Shown here: piece after piece, positions 27,081 through 36,167 of the stretch
Layout of the letters: each line of letters starts with the position of its first letter
Position numbering within the stretch: the stretch's first letter is position 1
Assembly (NCBI RefSeq): GCF_026241165.1
Contig: NZ_JAPFQN010000003.1
Location: 542,028-606,027 of the forward strand
Direction of reading: 5' to 3'
Source of the DNA: Mangrovivirga halotolerans
GTDB lineage: Bacteria > Bacteroidota > Bacteroidia > Cytophagales > Cyclobacteriaceae
Length of the DNA: 64,000 nt
Made by a program: the position numbers and the translations under genes
Notes under the pieces: generated by a model
What the model was told of the DNA's origin: nothing
What the model saw: the letters and a program-made list of their open reading frames with translations, nothing else
Databases searched by the model: none

Positions 27081-28323
27081 TATTTATATTAAATCGTGTA
27101 TTAATCGAGGGATCTTCATCTAATTGATTTACCTGTGAGTTTTCATCGAGATCACCGGGGAAAATATTTGGTGTTTCACCGCGGCCAGTGCTTAATGCTG
27201 ATCCCCCAAATGCACTACTCAACCAAGGTTGGTTGATGCCTGAGGCAATATCAAAGTAAGTATATATGTATCCGGCGGTTACCAGAAATCCAAGCACGTT
27301 ATGGTGAGAATCTACAAAAGAAAATGTTCTGCCATCAATTTCTATTTCACCATACTTGTACATATAACTGTAATCTTCATAAAATGTTAAAGACTGGATT
27401 GGTCCCCATTCAACAGGTAAATTGTATGACAACCCAATCGATAAAATAGTTGCTTTGCTTGCTGCCTGATAGGTGCCAAAACCATATGCACCCAAATTAA
27501 TATAATCTACTGTTTCCGTTCCTTCGTCATTTTTTATGTCAGGATAGTTGTAATAAGTACCCTGGAGTTTTATGTTCATCCGTTCATTCAGATCGATGGA
27601 TGAATGGGCTGCAAATGCATAATGAGGCGTGCTTTCATCAATATTTGAATTATAAATCTGACCAACTTCGAATGATAATCCTGCGGTGATTGAATTTGTA
27701 AAGTCATTTTCCAGCCAAAGATTTAACTGGTTTCTTTCTTTATTTCCATTATACCCGTCTTCAGGGATAACATCATATGAATATCTTGCAGACATATAAT
27801 TCCCAAATAAAGGATCTGATTGTCCTCGAGGTTCGGCCATAATATAATATGCTGCTTTCCATCTAAAGTTACCGTTACCGGATATGTGGGAGTATTTTAT
27901 ACCGGTATCATAGTCATCTTCCAGTCCGACATAATAGGGTAGTTGAAACCACCAGGAATTACCAAGATAGGGAAGCATACCGAATGGTTTTTGGGTGATT
28001 CCAAGTTCAATATTGCTGTTCTCACTGAATTCGTAAGTGAGATAACCCATTTTAAGAAAATGACAATTGAAACCGGGATATACTCTGTATTCAAAGTCAA
28101 AACCGACACCCTTTGCCTTACCATGAACTTCAAATCTCACTACATCCCAAAAGATCCCGTTTCTGTTTTCTGTCGGAAGGCTAAATGTTTCTCCTTCATA
28201 AATAGTAAACATTGTATTAAATCGTACTGCACCGCCTAAATTGATATAAGTAGTATCTTTATATTGGCAGAAAATCAAACCAGGCAGGAAAATAAACAGT
28301 AAAAGGATATACAGCTGCCTCAT
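27064..28323 (-). CDS. Outer-membrane porin-like protein
   Basis: A 419-aa exported protein with a signal peptide ending at about residue 20 (LIFCQ). The mature chain alternates short amphipathic strands rich in aromatic residues, with GGAVRFNTMF at the start and NTRFNINIGFYF at the end, as in a 16-strand-type barrel. The layout, with a GITQKPFGMLPY stretch after about 100 residues, resembles phosphate-selective-porin-like OprO/P proteins, but I cannot assign it with certainty. It is the first gene of an operon with a BCCT transporter and UspA, so it probably supplies the outer-membrane step of osmolyte uptake (inference). Confidence 0.75.
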   Translation of the reverse strand: MRQLYILLLFIFLPGLIFCQYKDTTYINLGGAVRFNTMFTIYEGETFSLPTENRNGIFWDVVRFEVHGKAKGVGFDFEYRVYPGFNCHFLKMGYLTYEFSENSNIELGITQKPFGMLPYLGNSWWFQLPYYVGLEDDYDTGIKYSHISGNGNFRWKAAYYIMAEPRGQSDPLFGNYMSARYSYDVIPEDGYNGNKERNQLNLWLENDFTNSITAGLSFEVGQIYNSNIDESTPHYAFAAHSSIDLNERMNIKLQGTYYNYPDIKNDEGTETVDYINLGAYGFGTYQAASKATILSIGLSYNLPVEWGPIQSLTFYEDYSYMYKYGEIEIDGRTFSFVDSHHNVLGFLVTAGYIYTYFDIASGINQPWLSSAFGGSALSTGRGETPNIFPGDLDENSQVNQLDEDPSINTRFNINIGFYF

Positions 28324-28490
28324 ATAAATATTATTTATTTACATTTTGATTATGAAGGGGCAATAAACGATCTATAATATTGAGGTATATATAATAACTA
28401 ATGCTTATATATAAGTTAGGATAATTCTAGGGGATATGCTAATTCTAATAGTTTTAAAAACAATTAATTAACAGTATCAATTAATCATTT

Positions 28491-28522
28491 TTTCTTAAGA
28501 AGAATATATTTGATTATCTTCG
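28491..28522 (+). promoter_or_regulatory. Candidate promoter for the YD-repeat-like lipoprotein pair
   Basis: TATCTTCG (28515-28522) fits TAnnTTTG with one change, with TTTC about 20 nt upstream. It lies 34 nt before the ATG at 28557. The remainder of the 233-bp divergent region 28324-28556 shows nothing else I can name. Confidence 0.4.
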
Positions 28523-28556
28523 CCTGTGGAATTTTTTTAATAAGAATAAAGAGAGT

Positions 28557-29816
28557 ATGAAAATTTTTTACTTTTTACCACTACTGGTTGTCCTTACAGC
28601 CTGCCTTATTTCTTGTAACAACGATGAAGTGGTTCCTAATGTCGATCAACGACCAGTCAGGTCTGTCGCAGGAGCGGATACAAATACAATTAAGATCAGT
28701 GATACCGAGTCGTTTAATCTGAATAACTTTTTGGTGTGTTTTGAGCAGATAGCTTTCGAAGGGTATTTTGAATTAGGTTCTTTTAAGCATAATATAATTG
28801 GAAACAATGTCCAGGGATCCACATTTAATTACAAATTCAGAGGTAATAACAATAAAATATGGAAAGACTATACCCACCATTATAATTTGAATGGTTTAAT
28901 AGATTCGACCACCTGGAATTATGTGGATTCATATTATACACTAATTTATGATTATGATAATCAGGGTATGATCACCCAATATAGATGGAGCCGAATTGAT
29001 TTATTGGATGGGAGTGTTTCTAAAAAATCCTATACCAGAAGTTGTGTATATGATGAATATAAAAATTTGGTAGAACTAATTGAGAATGAGAAACATTTGC
29101 CTCGTGAATTTGATGAGAAAAATAGATTAATTAAAAGGTATGTGAATAGTGATGGGGGTTATTTAACCTATTCTTATTCAAATGGTTACCTCGATATAGT
29201 TGAACAATATCAATATGATTTGTTTTGGGTGAAGTGGGATTATGATATTGATGCAACGGGAAAAATGATTAGAGAATTTAAGCTTGTTGATTACAATAGA
29301 GATAATTCCGTTTTAGGAAAGGAAATTATTGAGTACGAATATCCTGGTGATACACTTGTTGTTTTCCATAATGATTTTTCATCCAATGATAATGGTCATA
29401 CTGGAGAATATTGGTTGACTTCAAAGAAGTATTATTTACTCAATTATGGTTTAGTTAGACATCAGTCTTATGTGAATTCAATATCGAATCAAAATAAAAA
29501 TACTTATGTGATAGACGAATTTTATTTTGATAAATCAGGTAGTGAAGTAAATGAGGCGTATGTATATGAAAGTGAAAATACTTCGGATTATATTAGTTAT
29601 GGAGTTGTGGAAACATACCAGGAAATTTATAAGGAGTATTCTGAAATGGTCATGTTATATGATTCTAATCAAAACTTACTAAATGAAATTCATTATCATC
29701 CTCACGATCCGAATTCTATGATGAAATATGATGTTTATAATTCAGAAGGGATTATCATCAATGATTATCCTGTCTGGCTGCAATCACTAGCTTCTAAACT
29801 TTATTATAGATACTGA
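28557..29816 (+). CDS. YD-repeat-like lipoprotein, family member 2
   Basis: A 419-aa lipoprotein with lipobox LISC (Cys20). Residues about 40-65 carry GADTNTIKISDTESFNLNNF followed by LVCFEQIAF, shared with the next gene and with the gene at 16765-18042. The body contains a series of YD-like units: YDYDNQGMITQYRW, YDEYKNLVELIENE and FDEKNRLIKRYVN. Such units build RHS-type beta shells in larger proteins. Ends without a sorting domain. It precedes a paralogue by 44 bp, in what looks like one transcript ending at 31184-31216. Function unknown. Confidence 0.75.
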   Translation: MKIFYFLPLLVVLTACLISCNNDEVVPNVDQRPVRSVAGADTNTIKISDTESFNLNNFLVCFEQIAFEGYFELGSFKHNIIGNNVQGSTFNYKFRGNNNKIWKDYTHHYNLNGLIDSTTWNYVDSYYTLIYDYDNQGMITQYRWSRIDLLDGSVSKKSYTRSCVYDEYKNLVELIENEKHLPREFDEKNRLIKRYVNSDGGYLTYSYSNGYLDIVEQYQYDLFWVKWDYDIDATGKMIREFKLVDYNRDNSVLGKEIIEYEYPGDTLVVFHNDFSSNDNGHTGEYWLTSKKYYLLNYGLVRHQSYVNSISNQNKNTYVIDEFYFDKSGSEVNEAYVYESENTSDYISYGVVETYQEIYKEYSEMVMLYDSNQNLLNEIHYHPHDPNSMMKYDVYNSEGIIINDYPVWLQSLASKLYYRY

Positions 29817-29860
29817 TCTAATAATCAAATAAAAGCAATTGTACTTTAATATTTTTTAAA

Positions 29861-31084
29861 ATGAGAATTTTTTACTTTTTACCACTACTCTTTATCCTTA
29901 CAGCCTGCCCATTTTCTTCTGATGATGAAGAAGTAATCCCGCAGGTAGATCCGCGACCAGTAAGATCTGTTGCAGGAGCGGATACCAGTACAATTAAAAT
30001 CAGTGAGACTGAGTCATTTAATCTGAATAATTTTTTGGTGTGTTTTGAGCAAATAGCTATTGTTTACAAAGACAATAAAAAATTCAATCATTTCTTCAGT
30101 GGTGATAGACTTGATTATTCTATTCGATCTCATAAGTTTCTTGGAAATTTCAATTACCAGGAGAAAAGGTATGATTTTAATTATGATAATGGAGTGATCA
30201 AATCATATTCCAGATCTGTTGGTTCAGATGTTATTTTTGAATATGATTCTAAAGGGATGATTGTGAAAATCAATTATGATGTTAATGGTGAATTAAGAGA
30301 GGATTCTTTTGAATATGATAAATATAAAAACCTAATAAAAGCAAATTATAAGAATCATTCAATTGAGCGAAATTATGATAATGAAAATAGGATGATAAGC
30401 TATGTATATCCAGATTATAATTCAGTTATTTATATCGATTATTTAGAAGATAAACCTGTTTTTTTCTATAGAGAAGATTCTAGTCAACATATAATGTGGG
30501 AAACCACACTAAAGTATGAGCAGAATAGAGTTACTGAAGAATATAGAGAGGTTTTTAATGAATATAATAATAAAGATCTCCACAGACTGGAATACAAAGC
30601 GGATACGATAGTCTCTATTCAATTTGTGTTTAATCTGAATGATGAGCCTCGTGAAATAAGTAGATATTATTATAATTCTTCTTTTGAATTAATTAAGGAA
30701 AAGAAGCTAGGATACAATTTCTCATATCCAGATAGCACCTATCAATTAGTTAATAATTATCTGGATAACTCAGGGGATAATATCTTTAAAATTGATATTT
30801 ATAATACGATGAATGATAATATTGAATATTTAGGATATGCTTCACCAAATACTTATGTTGAAGGTTCTCCGGAATTGATTGAAACTGGTACGATTTATAA
30901 TAAATTTGGTCAACCCCAATATTTAATAGATTATTCTAATTATCAACCGGGGTGGTCAGGAATTGTATTAAAGAATAATGAGGGTGAGATATTAGCTTTT
31001 GATAATGAGCCCTATTGGGTTAGAATCATTAGTAGAGAACTTAGAAGTATGGCTCCAAGGCAATTTTATCTCTTAGTAGATTAG
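29861..31084 (+). CDS. YD-repeat-like lipoprotein, family member 3
   Basis: A 407-aa lipoprotein. The signal MRIFYFLPLLFILTAC is almost the same as in the preceding gene (Cys16 here). RPVRSVAGADTSTIKISETE follows, also nearly identical, after which the two proteins diverge strongly. YD-like units are clearest at about 130-190: FEYDSKGMIVKINYD, FEYDKYKNLIKANYK and YDNENRMISYVYP. The conserved head with a variable body looks like a lineage-specific expansion. No catalytic motif is seen. A terminator 100 bp downstream closes the unit. Confidence 0.75.
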   Translation: MRIFYFLPLLFILTACPFSSDDEEVIPQVDPRPVRSVAGADTSTIKISETESFNLNNFLVCFEQIAIVYKDNKKFNHFFSGDRLDYSIRSHKFLGNFNYQEKRYDFNYDNGVIKSYSRSVGSDVIFEYDSKGMIVKINYDVNGELREDSFEYDKYKNLIKANYKNHSIERNYDNENRMISYVYPDYNSVIYIDYLEDKPVFFYREDSSQHIMWETTLKYEQNRVTEEYREVFNEYNNKDLHRLEYKADTIVSIQFVFNLNDEPREISRYYYNSSFELIKEKKLGYNFSYPDSTYQLVNNYLDNSGDNIFKIDIYNTMNDNIEYLGYASPNTYVEGSPELIETGTIYNKFGQPQYLIDYSNYQPGWSGIVLKNNEGEILAFDNEPYWVRIISRELRSMAPRQFYLLVD

Positions 31085-31183
31085 CTATATTTTCATTTTT
31101 TTAAATAAAGGAAATTTTAATATTAAGTAATTAGGTTAGGCATATAAATATTAAAAACGAATTTTTTTATAATATTTTTTACG

Positions 31184-31216
31184 AAAGCTCAGTTTCTAAA
31201 TACTGAGCTTTTTTAT
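31184..31216 (+). terminator. Terminator after the lipoprotein pair
   Basis: AAAGCTCAGT (31184-31193) pairs perfectly with ACTGAGCTTT (31202-31211), followed by TTTTATTA. Confidence 0.85.
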
Positions 31217-31237
31217 TAATTTATAAATAAAAAAATC

Positions 31238-31618
31238 ATGTCACCCTCACCAACACCACCCTCACTAATCAGCTGGTTCGAAATTCCTGTCGATGACATG
31301 GATAGAGCCAAGAAGTTTTATGATACTATTTTCGATATTGATATCGATATACAGGATTTAGGCGAATTTAAAATGGGGATTTTTCCTTTTGATCAAGTAG
31401 GAGGAGCTCTGGTTAAAAATGAATATTATAAAACAGGTCAGCAGGGCCCCCTTATATATTTGAATGCCAATCCTGACCTTGAAACAGTTCAGGAAAGAAT
31501 TGAAGGAGCAGGAGGAACAATTATGATCCATAAAAGACAAATATCTCCAGAGCATGGGTTTATGGCAGTTTTTTCTGATACAGAGGGCAATCGATTAGCA
31601 CTTCATTCTGATAAATAA
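31238..31618 (+). CDS. VOC (glyoxalase/bleomycin-resistance fold) protein
   Basis: A 126-aa single-copy VOC-fold protein: SWFEIPVDDMDRAKKFYDTIF at the N-terminus, and a C-terminal HGFMAVFSDTEGNRLALHS. Members are metal-dependent isomerases, dioxygenases or binding proteins that work as dimers, and small stand-alone ones like this are mostly uncharacterised. The Glu and His expected at metal-ligand positions are partly present, but the reaction cannot be named. Cytoplasmic, no signal peptide. The gene is separated by terminator-like hairpins from both neighbours. Confidence 0.85.
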   Translation: MSPSPTPPSLISWFEIPVDDMDRAKKFYDTIFDIDIDIQDLGEFKMGIFPFDQVGGALVKNEYYKTGQQGPLIYLNANPDLETVQERIEGAGGTIMIHKRQISPEHGFMAVFSDTEGNRLALHSDK

Positions 31619-31653
31619 ACTATTTTTTAAGTTTTTTAACTTAAAAAATAGTT
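31618..31653. terminator. AT-rich perfect inverted repeat, probable terminator
   Basis: Arms 31618-31633 and 31638-31653 are perfect 16-bp inverted repeats (AACTATTTTTTAAGTT type) with a TTTT loop. It starts on the last base of the VOC stop codon. Its stem contains few G or C residues, so its strength as a terminator is uncertain. Confidence 0.55.
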
Positions 31654-31712
31654 TATAAGATGAAAAGTTCTTTAGTTTAGTGCTATAAATGATAAAAAAA
31701 AGATTAATAACA

Positions 31713-32645
31713 ATGAAAAATTTTTTACTCCTAATTATTCTATCTATAGGTTTTATCCCGGCTCATTCACAATCATTTAATGAATTAATTGCTGAGGCCG
31801 ATGAAAAGTACGATCAGGAGGCTTATGGTGAATCAGCAGAATTATATGAAAAGGCTTTAACTAATGAGGCAGGTTCAGTTGGTCAGAATTATAATGCTGC
31901 CTGTAGCTTCGCTTTAGCTGGTGATGAAGAAAAGTCTATTTATTATCTTGAAAGAGCTGCAAAGGCAGGTTATAAGAATGTTGATTGGATGAAGCAGGAT
32001 GAGGATTTGAAATCGCTTCATGATCATGAGAAGTGGGAAGAAATTGTTTCTATCGCATTAGCCAATAAAGAAGAATACGAGAAAGACTTTGATAAGGAAT
32101 TGCAGGCTCAACTAGAAAGAATTTATGTCGAAGATCAAACGTTAAGACACCTATTAAATCCTGCAAAGGAAAAATTTGGTAAAGATTCTGATAATATGGG
32201 CTATCTATGGAAATTGATCAATAAAGAGGACGAGAGGCTTTTAGATGAAGTTGTTTCGATTATAGATGAACATGGATGGGTAGGACGAAGTGAAGTTGGA
32301 GGGAAAGCTAATACAGCTCTATGGCTGGTAATCCAACATGCTCCTTTAGAAGTTCAGGAAAAGTATATTCCCTTACTTGAGGAGTCTGTAAAAAAAGGCG
32401 AGTCTTCAGGAAGCCACCTAGCTTTACTCGTAGATCGAATTGAGATGCGTAATGGCCGTCCGCAAATTTATGGTTCACAAATAACTACAAATCCTGAAAC
32501 AGGTGAACAAGTAGTACACGAACTGGCTGATCCACAGAATGTAAATAAGAGAAGGGCAGAGGTTGGGCTAGGACCGTTAGAAGAATATGCAAAGCATTTT
32601 GGAATTACCTGGACAGTCCCTGAGGAAACTAATTCTTCGAATTAA
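31713..32645 (+). CDS. Exported TPR / DUF6624 protein
   Basis: Starting at the ATG at 31713 gives a clean signal peptide (MKNFLLLIILSIGFIPAHS) and a 310-aa protein; an ATG at 31689 adds eight basic residues. Residues about 20-110 form two TPR-like helix pairs (ESAELYEKALTNEAGSVGQN). The C-terminal half matches DUF6624, with HGWVGRSEVGGKANTALWLV and a RNGRPQIYGSQ motif. Function unknown. Exported, probably periplasmic. A hairpin at 32667-32687 follows. Confidence 0.75.
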   Translation: MKNFLLLIILSIGFIPAHSQSFNELIAEADEKYDQEAYGESAELYEKALTNEAGSVGQNYNAACSFALAGDEEKSIYYLERAAKAGYKNVDWMKQDEDLKSLHDHEKWEEIVSIALANKEEYEKDFDKELQAQLERIYVEDQTLRHLLNPAKEKFGKDSDNMGYLWKLINKEDERLLDEVVSIIDEHGWVGRSEVGGKANTALWLVIQHAPLEVQEKYIPLLEESVKKGESSGSHLALLVDRIEMRNGRPQIYGSQITTNPETGEQVVHELADPQNVNKRRAEVGLGPLEEYAKHFGITWTVPEETNSSN

Positions 32646-32666
32646 TAAAAATATAATATAAGATAG

Positions 32667-32690
32667 GGTCGTCAATTGCAGACGACCTTA
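32667..32690. terminator. Hairpin between convergent genes
   Basis: GGTCGTC (32667-32673) pairs with GACGACC (32681-32687) around AATTGCA. It is followed by TTATTTAT on the plus strand, and its end abuts the stop codon of the minus-strand glycosyltransferase gene. The T tract is short. Confidence 0.5.
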
Positions 32691-33869
32691 TTTATATATT
32701 TCGTTCAATTCTACTGCCTGCTTATCCCAATTGAGTTCCTGCTCTATTGCTTCAGCAGCATTTTCAGATTGTTTTTCATATTTTTCTCTATTCTCAAAAA
32801 GAGACAGGACTTTATCTGAAAAATCCTTTGTGTTTTTTGCCTCAAATATTTCACCACAATTATACCTGTTGACCAGGTTCTTTTGGGTGGTTGTATCAGA
32901 AACTACAATTGGTTTACCAAATGCCATGTACATGAAGATTTTATTAGCGTAGGTAGTATCATGGTGGATATTTCGATGAAGAGGAGAAATACCCAAATCT
33001 GAAGATTCAATATAAGAGGCAAAAGTATCCGGGGATTGCCATCCTTCAAAAAGCACGTGATCTTCTAATTGAAGTTTTGTTACTGCTTCTTTTAAAATAT
33101 TATCCGTTTTGTTTCTTCCGACGATAACTAGTTTAATATCAGGGATCTTATTTATCAAGTCAGGAATAGCTTCGATAGCTGTTAATAAACCTCTTCTGAT
33201 ACCAGTATCTCCAATATATAATAAGTTGAACCCACCTTTGAGTTTTTCTGTTATTTCAGTTTTGAATTCAATGTTATTATAAAATTCTTTTCTAACTGAA
33301 TTTGGGACTACTTTAAATTTGTCGGGATTGATATCTATATAGCTCAGGTAATAATCTCTGGCTTCTTCGGTAACCACAATGACGTGATCAGATTTTTTAA
33401 TAAAATCAGCTTCATACTTTTTCCATTTTTTTGGGCTTATCCACATTTTGCCGGTAAATGTATTCGTATGAGCATAGTATTTCATGATTTCAGGCCTGTT
33501 TTCATGGAGATCTAGGGTGATGGATTTTCCCAGGGTTTTATTGGCATCAAAAACCGCTCTTGCCACTTGTATATCATGAATGTGTATTGTGTCGATTTTA
33601 TTTTTTATTATGAAATCTTTGATAATAGGTCGGAGATAATCATGGTAAAAAGGGAATGTGTATGCTAATGCAGATAGTTTGTAAATTATTTTCGGAGGTT
33701 TAATTCTGATGACATGGATATTTTTATAAGTCTCTTCAGATTTTTTCTTACCCGTATAATCAAGGCAGAATAAAAAGACCTCATGACCTTGATCTATCAA
33801 ATACAAAGCCTCATTTTCCACCCTTGGATCAGGAGGGAAATGACTGTCGAGGATCATTCCTATTTTCAT
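32688..33869 (-). CDS. GT4-family glycosyltransferase
   Basis: A 393-aa cytoplasmic GT-B glycosyltransferase. The N-terminal acceptor domain starts MILDSHFPPDPRVENEA and the C-terminal Rossmann half has NLLYIGDTGIRRGLLTAIEAI and LVIVGR. The donor-site segment near the end (SSDLGISPLHRNIHHDTTYANKIFMYMAFGKPIVVSD) contains the acidic/His region typical of GT4 enzymes, though the usual E-x7-E is altered. It probably makes an envelope polysaccharide or glycolipid. It is the last of three minus-strand genes (MFS, barrel protein, this). No other polysaccharide genes are near, so its product cannot be placed. Confidence 0.85.
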   Translation of the reverse strand: MKIGMILDSHFPPDPRVENEALYLIDQGHEVFLFCLDYTGKKKSEETYKNIHVIRIKPPKIIYKLSALAYTFPFYHDYLRPIIKDFIIKNKIDTIHIHDIQVARAVFDANKTLGKSITLDLHENRPEIMKYYAHTNTFTGKMWISPKKWKKYEADFIKKSDHVIVVTEEARDYYLSYIDINPDKFKVVPNSVRKEFYNNIEFKTEITEKLKGGFNLLYIGDTGIRRGLLTAIEAIPDLINKIPDIKLVIVGRNKTDNILKEAVTKLQLEDHVLFEGWQSPDTFASYIESSDLGISPLHRNIHHDTTYANKIFMYMAFGKPIVVSDTTTQKNLVNRYNCGEIFEAKNTKDFSDKVLSLFENREKYEKQSENAAEAIEQELNWDKQAVELNEIYK

Positions 33870-33878
33870 ATTATAATA

Positions 33879-34559
33879 CTATAAAATGATGACTCCTATA
33901 CTAATTTCAAAACCTGTATAATCAAGGACAGCATCTTCATAATTCACATCTACTGTTTGAAATGCTTCTCCGGAATTTCCTCCGTTGTAACTACCAGTAA
34001 TTGGCATATTTGCTCCGCCCAAATAATAAATAAACTCCAGTGAAACCCCGTATTTGTTATTTGGATAAAAGACAAGCTCTGGTCCTCCATGAAATCCCCA
34101 TCCAGGCTGTTTCTTGAAATCGAGATCACTATTGGCCACTTCCCAATTTTCATATGAACGAATAGCCCTGTCAAAATTACCGGTATTTAATTTTTGCCAG
34201 ATATTAAAAAATCCGAAAACACCACCTTTAAAATTGTAATCAAATTTATTTGATTGAAATGATAAAAATAATTCTACCGGAACCATTACTGTGAAGGAAG
34301 GTCCTGATAATGGTTTGCTACTTTCCAAAGGAAGATCGGTGATTTGCATCCCACTCATCAGGTAAAGTGATCCACCTGTTTGAATAGCAAGATAATCATT
34401 TAAGTCTACACCGATACCCCTGATAGAAAACGGGCTCACCGGAACTGAAGGGTATCCATCTTTGGGAAAGAAATATGAAAATGAAACTGCAACGTTTTGT
34501 GCTTTCATGGTAGATGAAAGAAGGACCATGCAGAATAGAGCGAAAATAAAATTCTTCAT
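33879..34559 (-). CDS. Outer-membrane beta-barrel protein of unknown function
   Basis: A 226-aa exported protein with a signal peptide ending near residue 20 (TMKAQ). The mature sequence shows alternating strands with turns such as FPKDGYPSVPVSPF and a C-terminal YTGFEISIGVIIL, as expected for a small OmpW/opacity-like barrel of 8-10 strands. It lies 9 bp before the glycosyltransferase gene and 33 bp after an MFS gene on the same strand. No enzymatic motif is visible. Function unknown. Confidence 0.65.
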   Translation of the reverse strand: MKNFIFALFCMVLLSSTMKAQNVAVSFSYFFPKDGYPSVPVSPFSIRGIGVDLNDYLAIQTGGSLYLMSGMQITDLPLESSKPLSGPSFTVMVPVELFLSFQSNKFDYNFKGGVFGFFNIWQKLNTGNFDRAIRSYENWEVANSDLDFKKQPGWGFHGGPELVFYPNNKYGVSLEFIYYLGGANMPITGSYNGGNSGEAFQTVDVNYEDAVLDYTGFEISIGVIIL

Positions 34560-34591
34560 AAAAAAATTATTTTTTCGAAGTTAATAAATAT

Positions 34592-35779
34592 TCACGACTC
34601 AGGTTCTTTTATCATTATCTTCTGCTCTTTACGATAAAAATACCACGCACTCAATACAGCAAGGAGGGCTATGATACCTCCGGCCCAAAAGGCATCTCTA
34701 AAATTTGAAGGCCTATTATTATAAATCTCTCCGGAAATGAATGCACCTGATCCGATTCCAATTTCAAGAGCGATGAAAACAGTAGCAAGGGCTCTTCCTC
34801 TATGCCGATCATCGGCAAGATCAATTGTCCAGGCAAATATTGTAGGTGAATTTATACCGGCTGCAAAACCAAATATAACCGCTGCTGTATATAGCAGGGT
34901 TAGATTGGTGCTCAAACCAATAAGAAACATGGTGAAGCTGAGCATTACGATTCCGGTAATTAATACTGGTAACCGACCATAGATATCTGATAATTTACCT
35001 GCTACAAACCTCATCACAATTGAAGAGCTCATGAAAATACCAAAAAATATCCCCTTATTTTCAAGGCCTAGATATTCGCTAAAATCAGGCATTATTGTGA
35101 GCACAACACCAAATGAAAATACGGAAAGCATCATCGTTAATGCTGCTGGTACTGCCCGGGGTTCAAAAATATCTTTCATATTTATTTTCAGAAGCGAAAA
35201 CCTGAATTTCTGTTTGTTTTCAAGGGTTTCTTTCATTCCGACAAGTACCAATATTGAAGCCAGTGCCAATGCTGAACTTGTGTAAAACATGATATTGATT
35301 GAAAAAGTATTGGTTATCCAGCTGGAGACTGTATTGCCCATTGCCATACCAAGGCCTCCAAACATTCCGAGAATCCCCATCGCTTCACCTCTTCTGTGAT
35401 CTGGACTAATATCTGCTACGTATGCCGAAGTAGCAGTAGGCTTAAAACCAGTAGACATACCGTGTACAAGCCTTAAGATTAATAAGCCTATTACTGAGGT
35501 AATTTCAGCATAAATAAATCCTACAATCACACAAACGAATACACCATATATCATAATCGGAATACGGCCTATCGTGTCAGTGAGCTTCCCACTAAAAGGA
35601 CGGCTCAGTCCGGCAGTGACTGTGAACAGTCCTATTATCCAACCCAGGTATTCTTCACCGCCTAAATTTTTCAAGTATGCGGGTAATTCAGGGATAATTA
35701 GATTAAAGCTCGCAAAAAATAAAAAGGAACTTAAACAAAGTAGCCAGAATTGACGTGTATATAATTGTTTCTTTTGCAT
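34592..35779 (-). CDS. MFS transporter
   Basis: A 395-aa major-facilitator transporter with 12 helices. The loop 2-3 motif A is GLSRPFSGKLTDTIGRIPIM and the second half has the matching RFVAGKLSDIYGRLPVL. HGMSTGFKPTATSAYVADI lies in TM4-5, as in drug/sugar efflux-type MFS proteins. Its ATG faces the thioredoxin gene, 71 bp away on the plus strand. Substrate not predictable; efflux of small hydrophobic compounds is the default guess. Confidence 0.9.
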   Translation of the reverse strand: MQKKQLYTRQFWLLCLSSFLFFASFNLIIPELPAYLKNLGGEEYLGWIIGLFTVTAGLSRPFSGKLTDTIGRIPIMIYGVFVCVIVGFIYAEITSVIGLLILRLVHGMSTGFKPTATSAYVADISPDHRRGEAMGILGMFGGLGMAMGNTVSSWITNTFSINIMFYTSSALALASILVLVGMKETLENKQKFRFSLLKINMKDIFEPRAVPAALTMMLSVFSFGVVLTIMPDFSEYLGLENKGIFFGIFMSSSIVMRFVAGKLSDIYGRLPVLITGIVMLSFTMFLIGLSTNLTLLYTAAVIFGFAAGINSPTIFAWTIDLADDRHRGRALATVFIALEIGIGSGAFISGEIYNNRPSNFRDAFWAGGIIALLAVLSAWYFYRKEQKIMIKEPES

Positions 35780-35850
35780 GCTGATCGTGTGGCACTAAAA
35801 AGATAGAAAACGAAAATACAATTAAGAGGTTTAACAATTAGAGAAATAAA

Positions 35851-36153
35851 ATGGCAAGTTTTAAAGATTTAGTAAACCAGGATATCCCCGTTTTAATAGA
35901 TTTTCACGCTTCATGGTGTGGGCCATGTAAAATGATGTTGCCTATTATTGATGAAGCAGCTAAACAATTTAAAGGGAAAGCCAAAGTATTAAAAATTGAT
36001 GTTGATAAAAATCAGGAATTAGCTGAGAAACTCCAGATAAGAGGCGTGCCAACAATAATGTTGTTTAAAAATGGAGAATTGAAATGGAGAGAATCAGGAG
36101 TAGTACAATTACCCGATATAGCAGCTAAAATAGCTGAAAACATATCGGCATAA
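35851..36153 (+). CDS. trxA: Thioredoxin
   Basis: A 100-aa thioredoxin with the active site WCGPC (residues 22-26) and a cis-Pro in RGVPTIMLF. No signal peptide, so it works in the cytoplasm as a general disulfide reductase. It is a little shorter than E. coli TrxA at the N-terminus. Monocistronic by layout, diverging from an MFS gene and converging on a lipoprotein gene 14 bp from its stop. It may not be the only thioredoxin in the genome. Confidence 0.93.
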   Translation: MASFKDLVNQDIPVLIDFHASWCGPCKMMLPIIDEAAKQFKGKAKVLKIDVDKNQELAEKLQIRGVPTIMLFKNGELKWRESGVVQLPDIAAKIAENISA

Positions 36154-36167
36154 ATAAAATATATTTG

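Noticed and set aside
28465..28485. Further copy of the leader element near 28470
   Set aside because: Only a TACTGTTAA-like string matches; CAGCC and TTTGA parts are missing.
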